NCBI RefSeq assembly: GCF_000517065.1
Contig: NZ_KI912105.1
Location: forward strand, 1,534,405 to 1,598,404
Reading direction: 5' to 3'
Length of the DNA: 64,000 bases
From: Alkaliflexus imshenetskii DSM 15055
GTDB taxonomy: Bacteria; Bacteroidota; Bacteroidia; Bacteroidales; Marinilabiliaceae
Shown here: positions 27,815-35,924 of the stretch, piece by piece
How positions within the stretch are numbered: position 1 is the stretch's first letter
Layout of the letters: the number at the start of each line of letters is the position of its first letter
Notes under the pieces: model-generated
Told to the model about the DNA's origin: nothing
The model's input: only the letters and a program-made list of their open reading frames with translations
The model's database searches: none
Position numbers and translations under genes: made by a program

Positions 27815-28936
27815 TCACGACTTAAACAATGTAACCAGCTTTATTGCCATATCAAACAATACAATGCGTGCATTGCCATTTTGTTCAATATGAGCATATG
27901 CAACTTGAAGTTCACCTACCATTTTCTCAATGTTATTTTCATTGATAAATGCCGCAAACTTCTTCACAAACTCCTCTTCGGGGGGTGTGAGGTAAACCAA
28001 TTCGGGCTGCCTGAAATTATACATATAACTCTCTCTGAGCATTCCGGTTGCATAATCAAAAAAACTCTTCATTTTATCCCTCGACAAAGGAGCCGCCGCA
28101 TCTACCCACTTCACTATTTCAAATATTTTGCGCGAATAGGTTGACCGCATCAGCGCAGTAAAAAGGTCGAAGAAGCCGGAATTATCCTTTGACATGTCGA
28201 GGTTCACAACGGCTTGTACATAATTGCCACGAGCGAGTCGTGACGCCACTCGAGCTTCCGCCTCCGACACATTAAAACGACTGCTCAACGCAATTGTTAA
28301 CGAATCCGTATCGATTGGCGGGATTGAAATTTGTTGCGTACGCGACAGAATGGTGGCAAGAAGCCCGCCGGGATTTTCAGATACCAACAGAAACACCGTG
28401 TTTTGGGGAGGCTCCTCTAAAATTTTCAGCAACTTGTTGGCCCCTGTATCATTCATCCTTTCGGGAAGCCATATAATCATGATTTTATAGCGTCCCTCAA
28501 AATTCTTCAAGCTAAGTTTACGCAGTATCACCGGACTTTCATCTGCATAAATCATCCCGGCTTTCTTTCCTCCGGAGATATATTCAAACCACTGTCCAGC
28601 ACTAAAATAGTGATTTTCGAGAAAGAACGATCGCCATTCGTTAATTTTATCGTCGCTCACAGTTGGAGAACTACCCTCCTTTATTACCGGGAATACAAAA
28701 TGGATGTCAGGATGAGCAAGTTTGGAGATTTTAACGCATGAACTGCAACTCCCACAACCATCAGTTTCACCAGGCTGCAAACAGTTGAGATAGCGTGCAA
28801 AAGCAACTGCAAGACCCAACGAGCCAACACCTTCGCCGCCAGCAAACAATTGGGCATGACTAACACGCCCCTCTTTTACCATGCGTATCAAATGCTCCTT
28901 AACAGGTTGTTGTCCTGCAATATCTTTGAAAAACAT
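27815..28936 (-). CDS. holB: DNA polymerase III delta' subunit
   Basis: Clamp-loader subunit of the replicative polymerase. The 373 residues show the AAA+ fold with ISHAQ-like FAGGEGVGSLGLAVAFARYL, where the P-loop lacks the usual lysine, as expected for the non-hydrolysing delta' subunit. A zinc-binding cluster follows (CLQPGETDGCGSCSSC), then HPDIHFVFP and ANKLLKILEEPPQNTVFLL. It begins the seven-gene minus-strand run. The ATG is 490 bp from the divergent SRAP gene. Confidence 0.92.
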   Translation of the reverse strand: MFFKDIAGQQPVKEHLIRMVKEGRVSHAQLFAGGEGVGSLGLAVAFARYLNCLQPGETDGCGSCSSCVKISKLAHPDIHFVFPVIKEGSSPTVSDDKINEWRSFFLENHYFSAGQWFEYISGGKKAGMIYADESPVILRKLSLKNFEGRYKIMIIWLPERMNDTGANKLLKILEEPPQNTVFLLVSENPGGLLATILSRTQQISIPPIDTDSLTIALSSRFNVSEAEARVASRLARGNYVQAVVNLDMSKDNSGFFDLFTALMRSTYSRKIFEIVKWVDAAAPLSRDKMKSFFDYATGMLRESYMYNFRQPELVYLTPPEEEFVKKFAAFINENNIEKMVGELQVAYAHIEQNGNARIVLFDMAIKLVTLFKS

Positions 28937-29426
28937 ATAAAACTCACTTTAAATATTTCCTGCAGTACCAGTTTCTCAAATCCAATGTATGAGATGCATC
29001 AGAGGCACACCGCGTAACAAAATGCATTAGTAACAAAACATCGAGATATTCTTTATTTTAACGGGCAAGTCCGCCAAAATAAGCTGACACGTAGATTCAG
29101 AAAAAATCCCGCCTCGATGCTAATCAGTTACAACAATTACATACATGAAACCCGAAGTTGAAAGCTATTAAATCATTCAAATAGATCATCCCTCTGCTGT
29201 TTCATCCTGTCAAAGATAACAAATTAGTCACAACACTAAATACCTCACACCCGTTGTAATGCCATAAGATGTTCACACCCGGCGGAAGTATTTCATATCT
29301 AAAAAACAGAGATAAAAAAGCTCATCCTCTATCAGTTGCGCAAATAATTTTCGTAATTTACTTCTTATTCCGATATAATCAGATTTGTTGTTTCAATAAA
29401 AAATGTAAATACAGATTTCTGCTGCC
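28937..29426. other. 490-bp divergent intergenic region (holB / SRAP gene)
   Basis: No supportable gene is present. On the minus strand TATCTTTG (29211-29218) matches the -7 consensus and could start a transcript with a 270-nt leader before holB, or a small RNA. No clear plus-strand promoter for the SRAP operon was found. Confidence 0.4.
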
Positions 29427-30164
29427 ATGTGCTACAACATTGCATTTTTGCAAAAAAGGCTTGAAAAATATGCCGAACGCTACAAAGATGTTTTACCACC
29501 CAAATGGAAAAACAGCGCGCTGCAAAATGATTTGCCCACATACTATTTTGTAAGTGGGTTTTCACATCCTACTTTGCCTGTGGTACACCACAAGGGAATA
29601 TACCTTTCGGAGTGGGGATTAATTCCTTACTGGGTTAAAAACCAAACAAAAGCATTTGAGATTCGTAACAAAACATTAAATGCGGCAGGTGAAACCTTAT
29701 ATGAGAAACCCTCATACAAAAGACCAATTGCAGAAGGTCGCTGCATTCTTGGTGTTTCAGGATTTTTTGAATGGCGTGACGTTGCAGGAGAAAAATACCC
29801 CTATTTTATAAAAAGTGGGTTATGGGATACCATATCACTTGGATGTGTATATGATTTGTGGAACAATCCCGAAACCAATGAATCAGTTTGCTCGTTTAGC
29901 ATTGTAACTACTACTGCCAACCCATTGATGCAAAAAATCCATAACCTCAAAAAGAGAATGCCATTGACAATCAAACCAGAGGATGAAGGCAGGTGGATAA
30001 GCCCAACAACCTCAAAAAGAGAGTTGGAAAACCTGATTCAGCCATATATGCATAATGACCTGGTGGCACACCCAATTCCAAAAACCGCTAATAACGTAAA
30101 ACAGAACAGAAATATTCCGGAGATAATTGGCATAGAAAAATACCCCAATCTTCCTGATTTATAA
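29427..30164 (+). CDS. SRAP-domain protein (HMCES/YedK family)
   Basis: Forms a covalent thiazolidine crosslink with abasic sites in single-stranded DNA, shielding them during replication. The catalytic Cys is residue 2 (MCYNIAF), exposed after Met removal. Other conserved parts are NKTLNAAGETL, the glutamate in GFFEW, and HNLKKRMPLTI with the catalytic His. The 245 residues cover the whole domain. It leads a four-gene operon; the kinase gene starts 5 bp after its stop. Confidence 0.93.
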   Translation: MCYNIAFLQKRLEKYAERYKDVLPPKWKNSALQNDLPTYYFVSGFSHPTLPVVHHKGIYLSEWGLIPYWVKNQTKAFEIRNKTLNAAGETLYEKPSYKRPIAEGRCILGVSGFFEWRDVAGEKYPYFIKSGLWDTISLGCVYDLWNNPETNESVCSFSIVTTTANPLMQKIHNLKKRMPLTIKPEDEGRWISPTTSKRELENLIQPYMHNDLVAHPIPKTANNVKQNRNIPEIIGIEKYPNLPDL

Positions 30165-30169
30165 ATAAA

Positions 30170-31552
30170 ATGAAATCATTTGTTGACACCATAGAAAGGA
30201 TAAGGCAGCAAAACAGAGAGCGTTTTTTGCAGCTCGAAAGCAACGAGCATGAAACAGTAAGCCACTGGCAGGCCACTTTTCTTGCCGATGTACTTTTAAC
30301 ACTCATGCCGTTATCTGTTGTCATATATATTCCAAGTCTTTGGTTATCACTAAAGGAAGGTCTTGCTGTAGTTGCAATAGTTGACACCATTGCAGTGCTT
30401 ATACTGCAACTTATCTATTTTCATAAAACTATGGCAATAAAAACAAGGAAGCAGTTTTTATTGATAAGCCTCTTTTTTCTGGGTGTAGTGCTTTTATATT
30501 ATCTGGGATGGAGCGGCCCCGGCCTGGTTTATCTGATAGGATTTTCAGCTTTTTCAACACTCATATACAGCAAAAAAGCGGGTTATATCACCCTTTTCAT
30601 AAACATCCTCATGTTGCTGATTCTGGCTCTTATTTCCGCTCTTACTTTTTCGAGCAACCCAATGATTAACAACATGAAACCCGAAGCCATCATTACAGTT
30701 GGACTAAATTTTATCATACTAAACCTGATTTTGGTTGCAACCATATCGTCACTCATAAAAGGCCTCCACAAAAAAATTGAATCGGAAAGCGATTTTAAGC
30801 AAAAACTCCTGAACGAAATGGTGCTTCATCAAAAAGCCAGGGAGCAAGCCGAAGAGAGTGACAAACTAAAATCTGCCTTTCTGGCAAACATGAGCCATGA
30901 AATCAGAACGCCTATGAACGGTATCCTGGGATTTGTAGAACTTCTTAAAGGCAAAGAACTAAGTGGAAGTAAGCAAAAAGAGTATATCGAAATTATAGAG
31001 TCTAGTGGAGAACGCCTGCTTACGCTCCTCAACAACCTTATCGACATCTCAAAAATAGAAGCCGGGTTGATGGAGATACACCTTTCTGAAACAAACATCA
31101 ACGAAGTGCTGGATTTCACTTTCGCATTTTTTAAACCAATGATGGAGAAGAAACAGCTTCTGTTTACCCTCGAACAAAAACTGGCAGTTGAGGATTCAAT
31201 AGTTATTACTGATAAGGAGAAAATCTATGCCATTTTTACCAATCTGGTAAAAAATGCTTATAAATACACCCATAAAGGCGAAATTAGGTTTGGCTGCATA
31301 CGAAAAAACAGTCATTTGATGCTTTATGTAAAAGATACCGGCATAGGAGTATCAGAAAAAAGACAAAAAGCCATTTTTGAACGGTTTATTCAGGCCGACA
31401 TTGCCGACCGCGGCAATTATCAGGGCGCTGGCCTGGGGCTTTCGATTACCAAAGCATACGTAGAACTTTTGGGTGGCAAAATAGAGGTGCGAAGCAGCGA
31501 AAATCAAGGTTCGGAGTTTATTGTTCATGTGCCGTTTGAACAAAAGAGTTAA
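30170..31552 (+). CDS. Membrane sensor histidine kinase
   Basis: The first 215 residues contain about six hydrophobic segments and no recognisable extracellular sensor domain. A short coiled linker leads to HisKA ([19 protein letters not shown], His as phosphoacceptor) and HATPase (NLVKNAYKYTHKG, DTGIG, GAGLGLSI). There is no receiver domain, and no response regulator gene is adjacent, so its partner is unknown. It is 5 bp after the SRAP gene and 22 bp before a radical SAM gene. The membrane part may sense the bilayer or a small ligand. Confidence 0.9.
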   Translation: MKSFVDTIERIRQQNRERFLQLESNEHETVSHWQATFLADVLLTLMPLSVVIYIPSLWLSLKEGLAVVAIVDTIAVLILQLIYFHKTMAIKTRKQFLLISLFFLGVVLLYYLGWSGPGLVYLIGFSAFSTLIYSKKAGYITLFINILMLLILALISALTFSSNPMINNMKPEAIITVGLNFIILNLILVATISSLIKGLHKKIESESDFKQKLLNEMVLHQKAREQAEESDKLKSAFLANMSHEIRTPMNGILGFVELLKGKELSGSKQKEYIEIIESSGERLLTLLNNLIDISKIEAGLMEIHLSETNINEVLDFTFAFFKPMMEKKQLLFTLEQKLAVEDSIVITDKEKIYAIFTNLVKNAYKYTHKGEIRFGCIRKNSHLMLYVKDTGIGVSEKRQKAIFERFIQADIADRGNYQGAGLGLSITKAYVELLGGKIEVRSSENQGSEFIVHVPFEQKS

Positions 31553-31573
31553 CTTTGACTCAAAAAACAGCAC

Positions 31574-32353
31574 ATGCCTACTTTTCTTTTCGATGAAGTC
31601 ATATTTGGGCCGGTTCGCAGCCGACGATTAGGCGTTTCTCTGGGCGTTAACCTTTTACCCGTGAACCGCAAAATATGCTCTTTCGATTGCATATATTGCG
31701 AATGCGGTTTCAACCCCGATTCTAATGCACCTGCATCAACCTTACCATCGCGCGAGGAAGTATATGACTTGTTGGAGCAGAAACTCATTCAGATGCAAAA
31801 GGATGACACACCGCCGGATGTAATTACTTTTGCAGGAAATGGAGAACCTACACTTCACCCGCACTTTGCCGGCATTATCGATGACACATTGCTTTTGCGT
31901 CACAAACACTGCCCCGAAGCGCGCGTAGCTGTATTATCAAATGCATCCCGAATCCATTCACCGGCTGTGTTTGATGCTTTATTGAAAGTTGATGACAACA
32001 TTCAAAAATTAGACTCTGCCAATCCTGATACCATTCGCATTCTTGATCAACCACAAGGCAGATTTGACCTTGACGAAACCATAGAAAACCTGAAAAAGTT
32101 TGATGGTAAGGTGGTAATTCAAACACTCTTTGTACGAGGTGTTTTTAATGGCCAAACCATTGACAACAGCACCGAAGAAGAAGTGTTGAACTGGCTTAAA
32201 CTTATCGAATACATTGCGCCACGTGAGGTAATGGTTTATACAATAGCGCGCGACACGCCGGTAAACACCCTCGAGAAAATTGCCGCAAAAAGATTACACG
32301 AAATTGCCGCACTGGTTCGCCATTTAGGCATTCCCGCATCGGTGTCGGAATAA
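31574..32353 (+). CDS. Radical SAM protein (COG0731-like)
   Basis: The 4Fe-4S binding motif CxxxCxxC is at Cys35, Cys39 and Cys42 (CSFDCIYCEC), followed by a partial TIM-barrel with FAGNGEPTLHP and VMVYTIARDTP. The N-terminus FGPVRSRRLGVSLGVNLLP is typical of the COG0731 group of Fe-S oxidoreductases related to TYW1. The reaction is unknown. At 259 residues it has little room for an accessory domain. The next gene's TTG start is 2 nt after this stop. Confidence 0.85.
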   Translation: MPTFLFDEVIFGPVRSRRLGVSLGVNLLPVNRKICSFDCIYCECGFNPDSNAPASTLPSREEVYDLLEQKLIQMQKDDTPPDVITFAGNGEPTLHPHFAGIIDDTLLLRHKHCPEARVAVLSNASRIHSPAVFDALLKVDDNIQKLDSANPDTIRILDQPQGRFDLDETIENLKKFDGKVVIQTLFVRGVFNGQTIDNSTEEEVLNWLKLIEYIAPREVMVYTIARDTPVNTLEKIAAKRLHEIAALVRHLGIPASVSE

Positions 32354-32355
32354 CA

Positions 32356-33492
32356 TTGATATTCAGGAAATTGAAACAGCAAAAAACCGTATTGATTTGC
32401 CCGTTAAACTGGGGGCTGGGACACGCAACACGCGACATTCCTATTGTTAAGAGGTTGCGCGATGCCGGTTGCAGGGTGATAATAGCCACCGAAGCACCTC
32501 TGTCAACTATTTTTCAGGAGTCATTTCCGGGTATTGAAACGGACTACTTTCCAGGGCCTAAAATACGCTACCACAAAAGTGGCAGTCTGCTCTGGAAACT
32601 GTTACTTCAAGTGCCGGGCATGTGTTATTGGCTGTTAAAAGAGCGGTTAGCAATCAAACAACTGGTCAGGAAATACAAACCTGACTGTATCCTATCCGAC
32701 AACCGTTACGGTGTGAAGCACAAAAATGTGTACAGCATTATCATCACCCATCAATTGATGATAAAATTACCTGGGCTGATACGCTTCCTGGAAAAACCGT
32801 TGCATCTTTTCGTGAAATGGCTCATACAGGCTTTTGATGAATGCTGGGTGCCGGACAATCCCAGGCCAGATTCACTGGCCGGTGATTTGGCTCACAAATA
32901 TCCCTTCCCCGAAAATGCAAAACTCATTGGACCCATCTCCCGTTTTATGGATAATGGGGACAGCGTTGTTCAAAACAGAACTGATCTTACGAAATATAAA
33001 AATCTGGTAGTACTTTCGGGCCCAGAGCCCCAAAGAAGCATTCTAAAAAAACTCCTGATTTCTCAGTTGTCGGTTATTGATGAGAAAAGCATCATCCTGT
33101 GCGGCAATCCTGACGAAAACCAAAAGACGAACGAAAAAATGTCAGACAATCTGACCTTTGTACCCCATCTCAATCCCGAAAAATTGCGCCTCCTAATGAG
33201 TGATTGCCCCACAGTGATATGTCGCTCGGGATATTCATCTATTATGGATTTATGGTTTCTGAAAAAAAGTGCCATTCTGATTCCCACTCCGGGACAAACA
33301 GAGCAGGAATATCTGGCTGAACACAATAAAAACCGGCATTTCTATATCAGACAGGAAGATATACCTGAAAAATTGATTGGCAGCATCGGCAAAAATCAAG
33401 TTTACAGTGACGCGTATTGCAATCAAAGCCTTTTGCAACGTGCAATTGACACACTTCTGCTTCGGGGTGACAAAAATCAGCTTCATCATTAA
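32356..33492 (+). CDS. MurG-like glycosyltransferase, substrate unknown
   Basis: The fold resembles GT-B transferases: a first domain with CPLNWGLGHATRDIPIVKRL, a linker, and a second domain with VVLSGPEPQRS and PTVICRSGYSSIMDLWFL, the nucleotide-sugar binding region. The 378-residue family is common in Bacteroidota, and the acceptor is not known. A TTG start at 32356 is assumed because the conserved N-terminus begins a dozen residues later with no ATG between. A hairpin (TTTGACG-ttt-CGTCAAA, 33495-33511) follows the stop and may end the operon. Confidence 0.75.
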   Translation: MIFRKLKQQKTVLICPLNWGLGHATRDIPIVKRLRDAGCRVIIATEAPLSTIFQESFPGIETDYFPGPKIRYHKSGSLLWKLLLQVPGMCYWLLKERLAIKQLVRKYKPDCILSDNRYGVKHKNVYSIIITHQLMIKLPGLIRFLEKPLHLFVKWLIQAFDECWVPDNPRPDSLAGDLAHKYPFPENAKLIGPISRFMDNGDSVVQNRTDLTKYKNLVVLSGPEPQRSILKKLLISQLSVIDEKSIILCGNPDENQKTNEKMSDNLTFVPHLNPEKLRLLMSDCPTVICRSGYSSIMDLWFLKKSAILIPTPGQTEQEYLAEHNKNRHFYIRQEDIPEKLIGSIGKNQVYSDAYCNQSLLQRAIDTLLLRGDKNQLHH

Positions 33493-33494
33493 TA

Positions 33495-33511
33495 TTTGAC
33501 GTTTCGTCAAA
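33495..33511 (+). terminator. Hairpin at the end of the SRAP-kinase-radical SAM-glycosyltransferase operon
   Basis: TTTGACG and CGTCAAA form a 7-bp stem with a 3-nt loop, 2 nt after the stop codon. There is no T-run behind it, so it may stabilise the 3' end instead of terminating. Confidence 0.35.
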
Positions 33512-33731
33512 AGGATGAAACTATTCACCACGAAATCCATAAAAACAGACGAATCAGAAATTAAATCGACCCTTGCGTTTTTATTTAAAAAAACATGTTT
33601 TAAACATCTGTTATTTAAGGCGTAAACCCATCAAGATCCATCTGGACTATTCAAAACAAGAAATGCTCAGGTGAAACTATTTTAAAGCAAATACGTATTT
33701 AAAAAGAACACCTACTTAAAACAAAACAATA

Positions 33732-34205
33732 ATGTTGTATTGGACCTTATCTCTGCTAATCATCCTAACCGGCACCGGCTTTTGGTTATTCAAGCGTCTA
33801 TTTCCTGCCATAATCAAGCAAAGGGCTCAGGCTGATTTACACAATGTTATTTTCCCAAAAGGAGAAGAACAGAAACGAAAAGTTCTGGATATATTTCAAG
33901 AGTTTACCAACCATCGTTTCAACGATGAGCAGATTCTTGATTATTTTATCAAAATTAAAGGTTTACAAAACCTGAGCGTAGGCGTAAAAACATCTTTCTG
34001 GATTCGCAGATATCTGTTAAGCCCTACGGATATAAAGCTTAACTATTTTGAACAGGTTCGGTTTTATGAGATGTTTATCAACTATCCAAAATCGTTTGAA
34101 CCTCTGAATCAGAAGGAAGATGTGCCTGCTAACGGCAGATTATACTTAAACAACCAGCCTGCGAAGGCGGCAAAGCAAGAGACCAAAATTACACTTCCGG
34201 CCTAA
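33732..34205 (+). CDS. Hypothetical membrane-anchored protein
   Basis: Not recognised. The 157 residues begin with one hydrophobic segment (LYWTLSLLIILTGTGFWLF) and continue as a basic, soluble domain with VLDIFQEFTNHRFNDEQILDYF and a tail rich in Asn, Lys and Ala. The topology suggests a single-pass inner-membrane protein with a cytoplasmic helical domain. It stands alone, 240 bp after the glycosyltransferase gene and convergent with the CHAD gene. Confidence 0.6.
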   Translation: MLYWTLSLLIILTGTGFWLFKRLFPAIIKQRAQADLHNVIFPKGEEQKRKVLDIFQEFTNHRFNDEQILDYFIKIKGLQNLSVGVKTSFWIRRYLLSPTDIKLNYFEQVRFYEMFINYPKSFEPLNQKEDVPANGRLYLNNQPAKAAKQETKITLPA

Positions 34206-34219
34206 CTCGGACGGAGTTA
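34203..34219. terminator. Small hairpin across two convergent stop codons
   Basis: TAACTC-ggacg-GAGTTA has a 6-bp stem and includes the stop codons of both flanking genes. It has no T-run. A bidirectional terminator is possible. Confidence 0.3.
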
Positions 34220-35014
34220 TAGTGATAATGCCACACAGCGGATGTCTGTTTCCAATTGAGAAACAGCATCCGTTTTTTCTTGCATAAAATTGACCCAATC
34301 ATGCGGCTTACTATCCTGCGAAGCCTCAAACCGCCCCATGGCTTTTCCGAGCATCATCAAATCATGCCATTTACCCAGTAACTGCTCCAATTCGCGATAG
34401 TAACTCTGCTCCTCCCAATCATAATCGTTGCCATAAAAGGTGCTGCCCATTTGCATCAATAAAAAATTGCGTTTAAAAAGCGCTCTTGCCTCATGCCACT
34501 CCTCTCCAGGCGCAAAATGATCTATTAATCCCCTTGCCATGGTTGCGTTTTGCTCTATATGGCCACGAAACAATTCAACATCTCCTTCATAGAAGTTTTC
34601 GATGCACGAAAGGAAACTGCTGCTAAAGGCTTGATTTGATTTGAGTGTCTGCAGCTTCACCATATCGGCATACTGCGCTTTCCGCTCCTCAAGTCGGGAC
34701 AAAAGAGATTCCACAAATGATTTGGGAGGCATGTGTTTGAAAGAAGGCAGTAAGCCAATCAATACCTGAAGGTTTCTAACTTTGCCTGATGACTTATAAA
34801 CGGGTTGAATGTCGGACATCAGTTCGTTGAGACAGCACTGTCCATCTTCATGCATTTGCGACATCAGGAACATTTTGAGTGCAATTATTCGTTTAACGGC
34901 AACTCTGAATTGATGGATAAACTCAGGCTCCCAACTTTTGGTTGAGAATTCATAATTGCTGAGAAAAAGCGTGTAGTGCTCCACCCCAAGAATATGTATT
35001 TCACCTTTTTGCAT
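34217..35014 (-). CDS. CHAD-domain protein
   Basis: CHAD domains are helical bundles with basic residues that bind polyphosphate. The signature IHQFRVAVKRIIALKMFL near residue 35 and a second basic helix further on (LFKRNFLLMQ) support this; the rest is predominantly helical. No CYTH domain is attached. It sits 37 bp downstream of the DUF3108 gene and is probably the last gene of that operon. Its role is unknown. Confidence 0.75.
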   Translation of the reverse strand: MQKGEIHILGVEHYTLFLSNYEFSTKSWEPEFIHQFRVAVKRIIALKMFLMSQMHEDGQCCLNELMSDIQPVYKSSGKVRNLQVLIGLLPSFKHMPPKSFVESLLSRLEERKAQYADMVKLQTLKSNQAFSSSFLSCIENFYEGDVELFRGHIEQNATMARGLIDHFAPGEEWHEARALFKRNFLLMQMGSTFYGNDYDWEEQSYYRELEQLLGKWHDLMMLGKAMGRFEASQDSKPHDWVNFMQEKTDAVSQLETDIRCVALSL

Positions 35015-35051
35015 ACATTCCCGGTTTACTTAAAATCTTGGAAAAGTTTGT

Positions 35052-35924
35052 TCAGGGGGTAATTTCAGCGGTCATAGGATGCCTTAAACCTTCGGCATGT
35101 GAAAAGATGGCTTTTACAGAGCCAACCAAGATTTTGGCTTCAACCAAAATCGGCACCCTGTTTTTGTCATCGGTAACCCACACAGTCATTCCTTCGCCGG
35201 CCTCGAAAATGGTGCCTTTTACAAGCATAGGCGCAAACTTCAGACAGTTGAAACTGCGTCCATCCCGTGTTTTGGCAACTTCACGCCCCAAATAACGAAT
35301 GTATAAGTTATGAATTTCCCCGTCAACAACCAAGGCGATGGGAATTTTGTCGCCGGAGCGGTATTTGGAGAAATCAATATTTCGTGCCTGATAAATCATC
35401 GACAGCAAATCAAAGGCACATTCGGGCCATGGTATTACTTCACGTTCAAACGGTTTTCCTTCGCGGCTGATGCTCGTACGAATGGTTTGATTTTCACGGT
35501 TAAAGATGTAGTGATGGTTGGCAGAGTAGGAACCTTCATTGGTAATTTGCCGATACTCGAAAGGCTTTAGATTGTATCTATCAACAAAAACCTCAAACGT
35601 ATCGCGTACACGGTAAATACGGTCGTAATTGCGGAATGTGCCGCCTATACTCTTAAAATGGTAAGCAGGTAAGCCTCTCCACTTGGTTTCATCCACCGTA
35701 AAGGTAACTTCCCCAGCGTTTAACCAAATAAACTTCCAGTTGTAAAAAGCATGGTAGTAAACCCTTTCGCCTCCTTTAAACACATTGTTCTCGGTGATGC
35801 ATTGAGCGCATACACCAAGCGACAAAAACCATAGCAAGACTCCCATGGTCACTACCCTGTATATTCCGTTTCCTGCTTTCAATTTTGAATAAGTAAAAGT
35901 AAATAAACAGCCCAGCCTTAACAT
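35052..35924 (-). CDS. DUF3108 envelope protein
   Basis: Periplasmic or outer-membrane beta-rich protein of unknown role. A hydrophobic signal region (VVTMGVLLWFLSLGVCAQ) is followed by the DUF3108 pattern: GERVYYHAFYNWKFIWLNAGEVTFTV cut at usual positions, a central PFEYRQITNEGS, and VWVTDDKNRVPILVEAKI near the end. The ATG at 35924 shares its A with the TGA of the upstream lipoprotein gene, so translation is coupled; a second ATG at 35846 would start directly at the signal peptide. Confidence 0.8.
   Translation of the reverse strand: MLRLGCLFTFTYSKLKAGNGIYRVVTMGVLLWFLSLGVCAQCITENNVFKGGERVYYHAFYNWKFIWLNAGEVTFTVDETKWRGLPAYHFKSIGGTFRNYDRIYRVRDTFEVFVDRYNLKPFEYRQITNEGSYSANHHYIFNRENQTIRTSISREGKPFEREVIPWPECAFDLLSMIYQARNIDFSKYRSGDKIPIALVVDGEIHNLYIRYLGREVAKTRDGRSFNCLKFAPMLVKGTIFEAGEGMTVWVTDDKNRVPILVEAKILVGSVKAIFSHAEGLRHPMTAEITP

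Noticed and set aside
29269-29553. Frame overlapping the start of the SRAP gene
   Set aside because: It runs out of frame with the well-supported SRAP protein and has no recognisable content.
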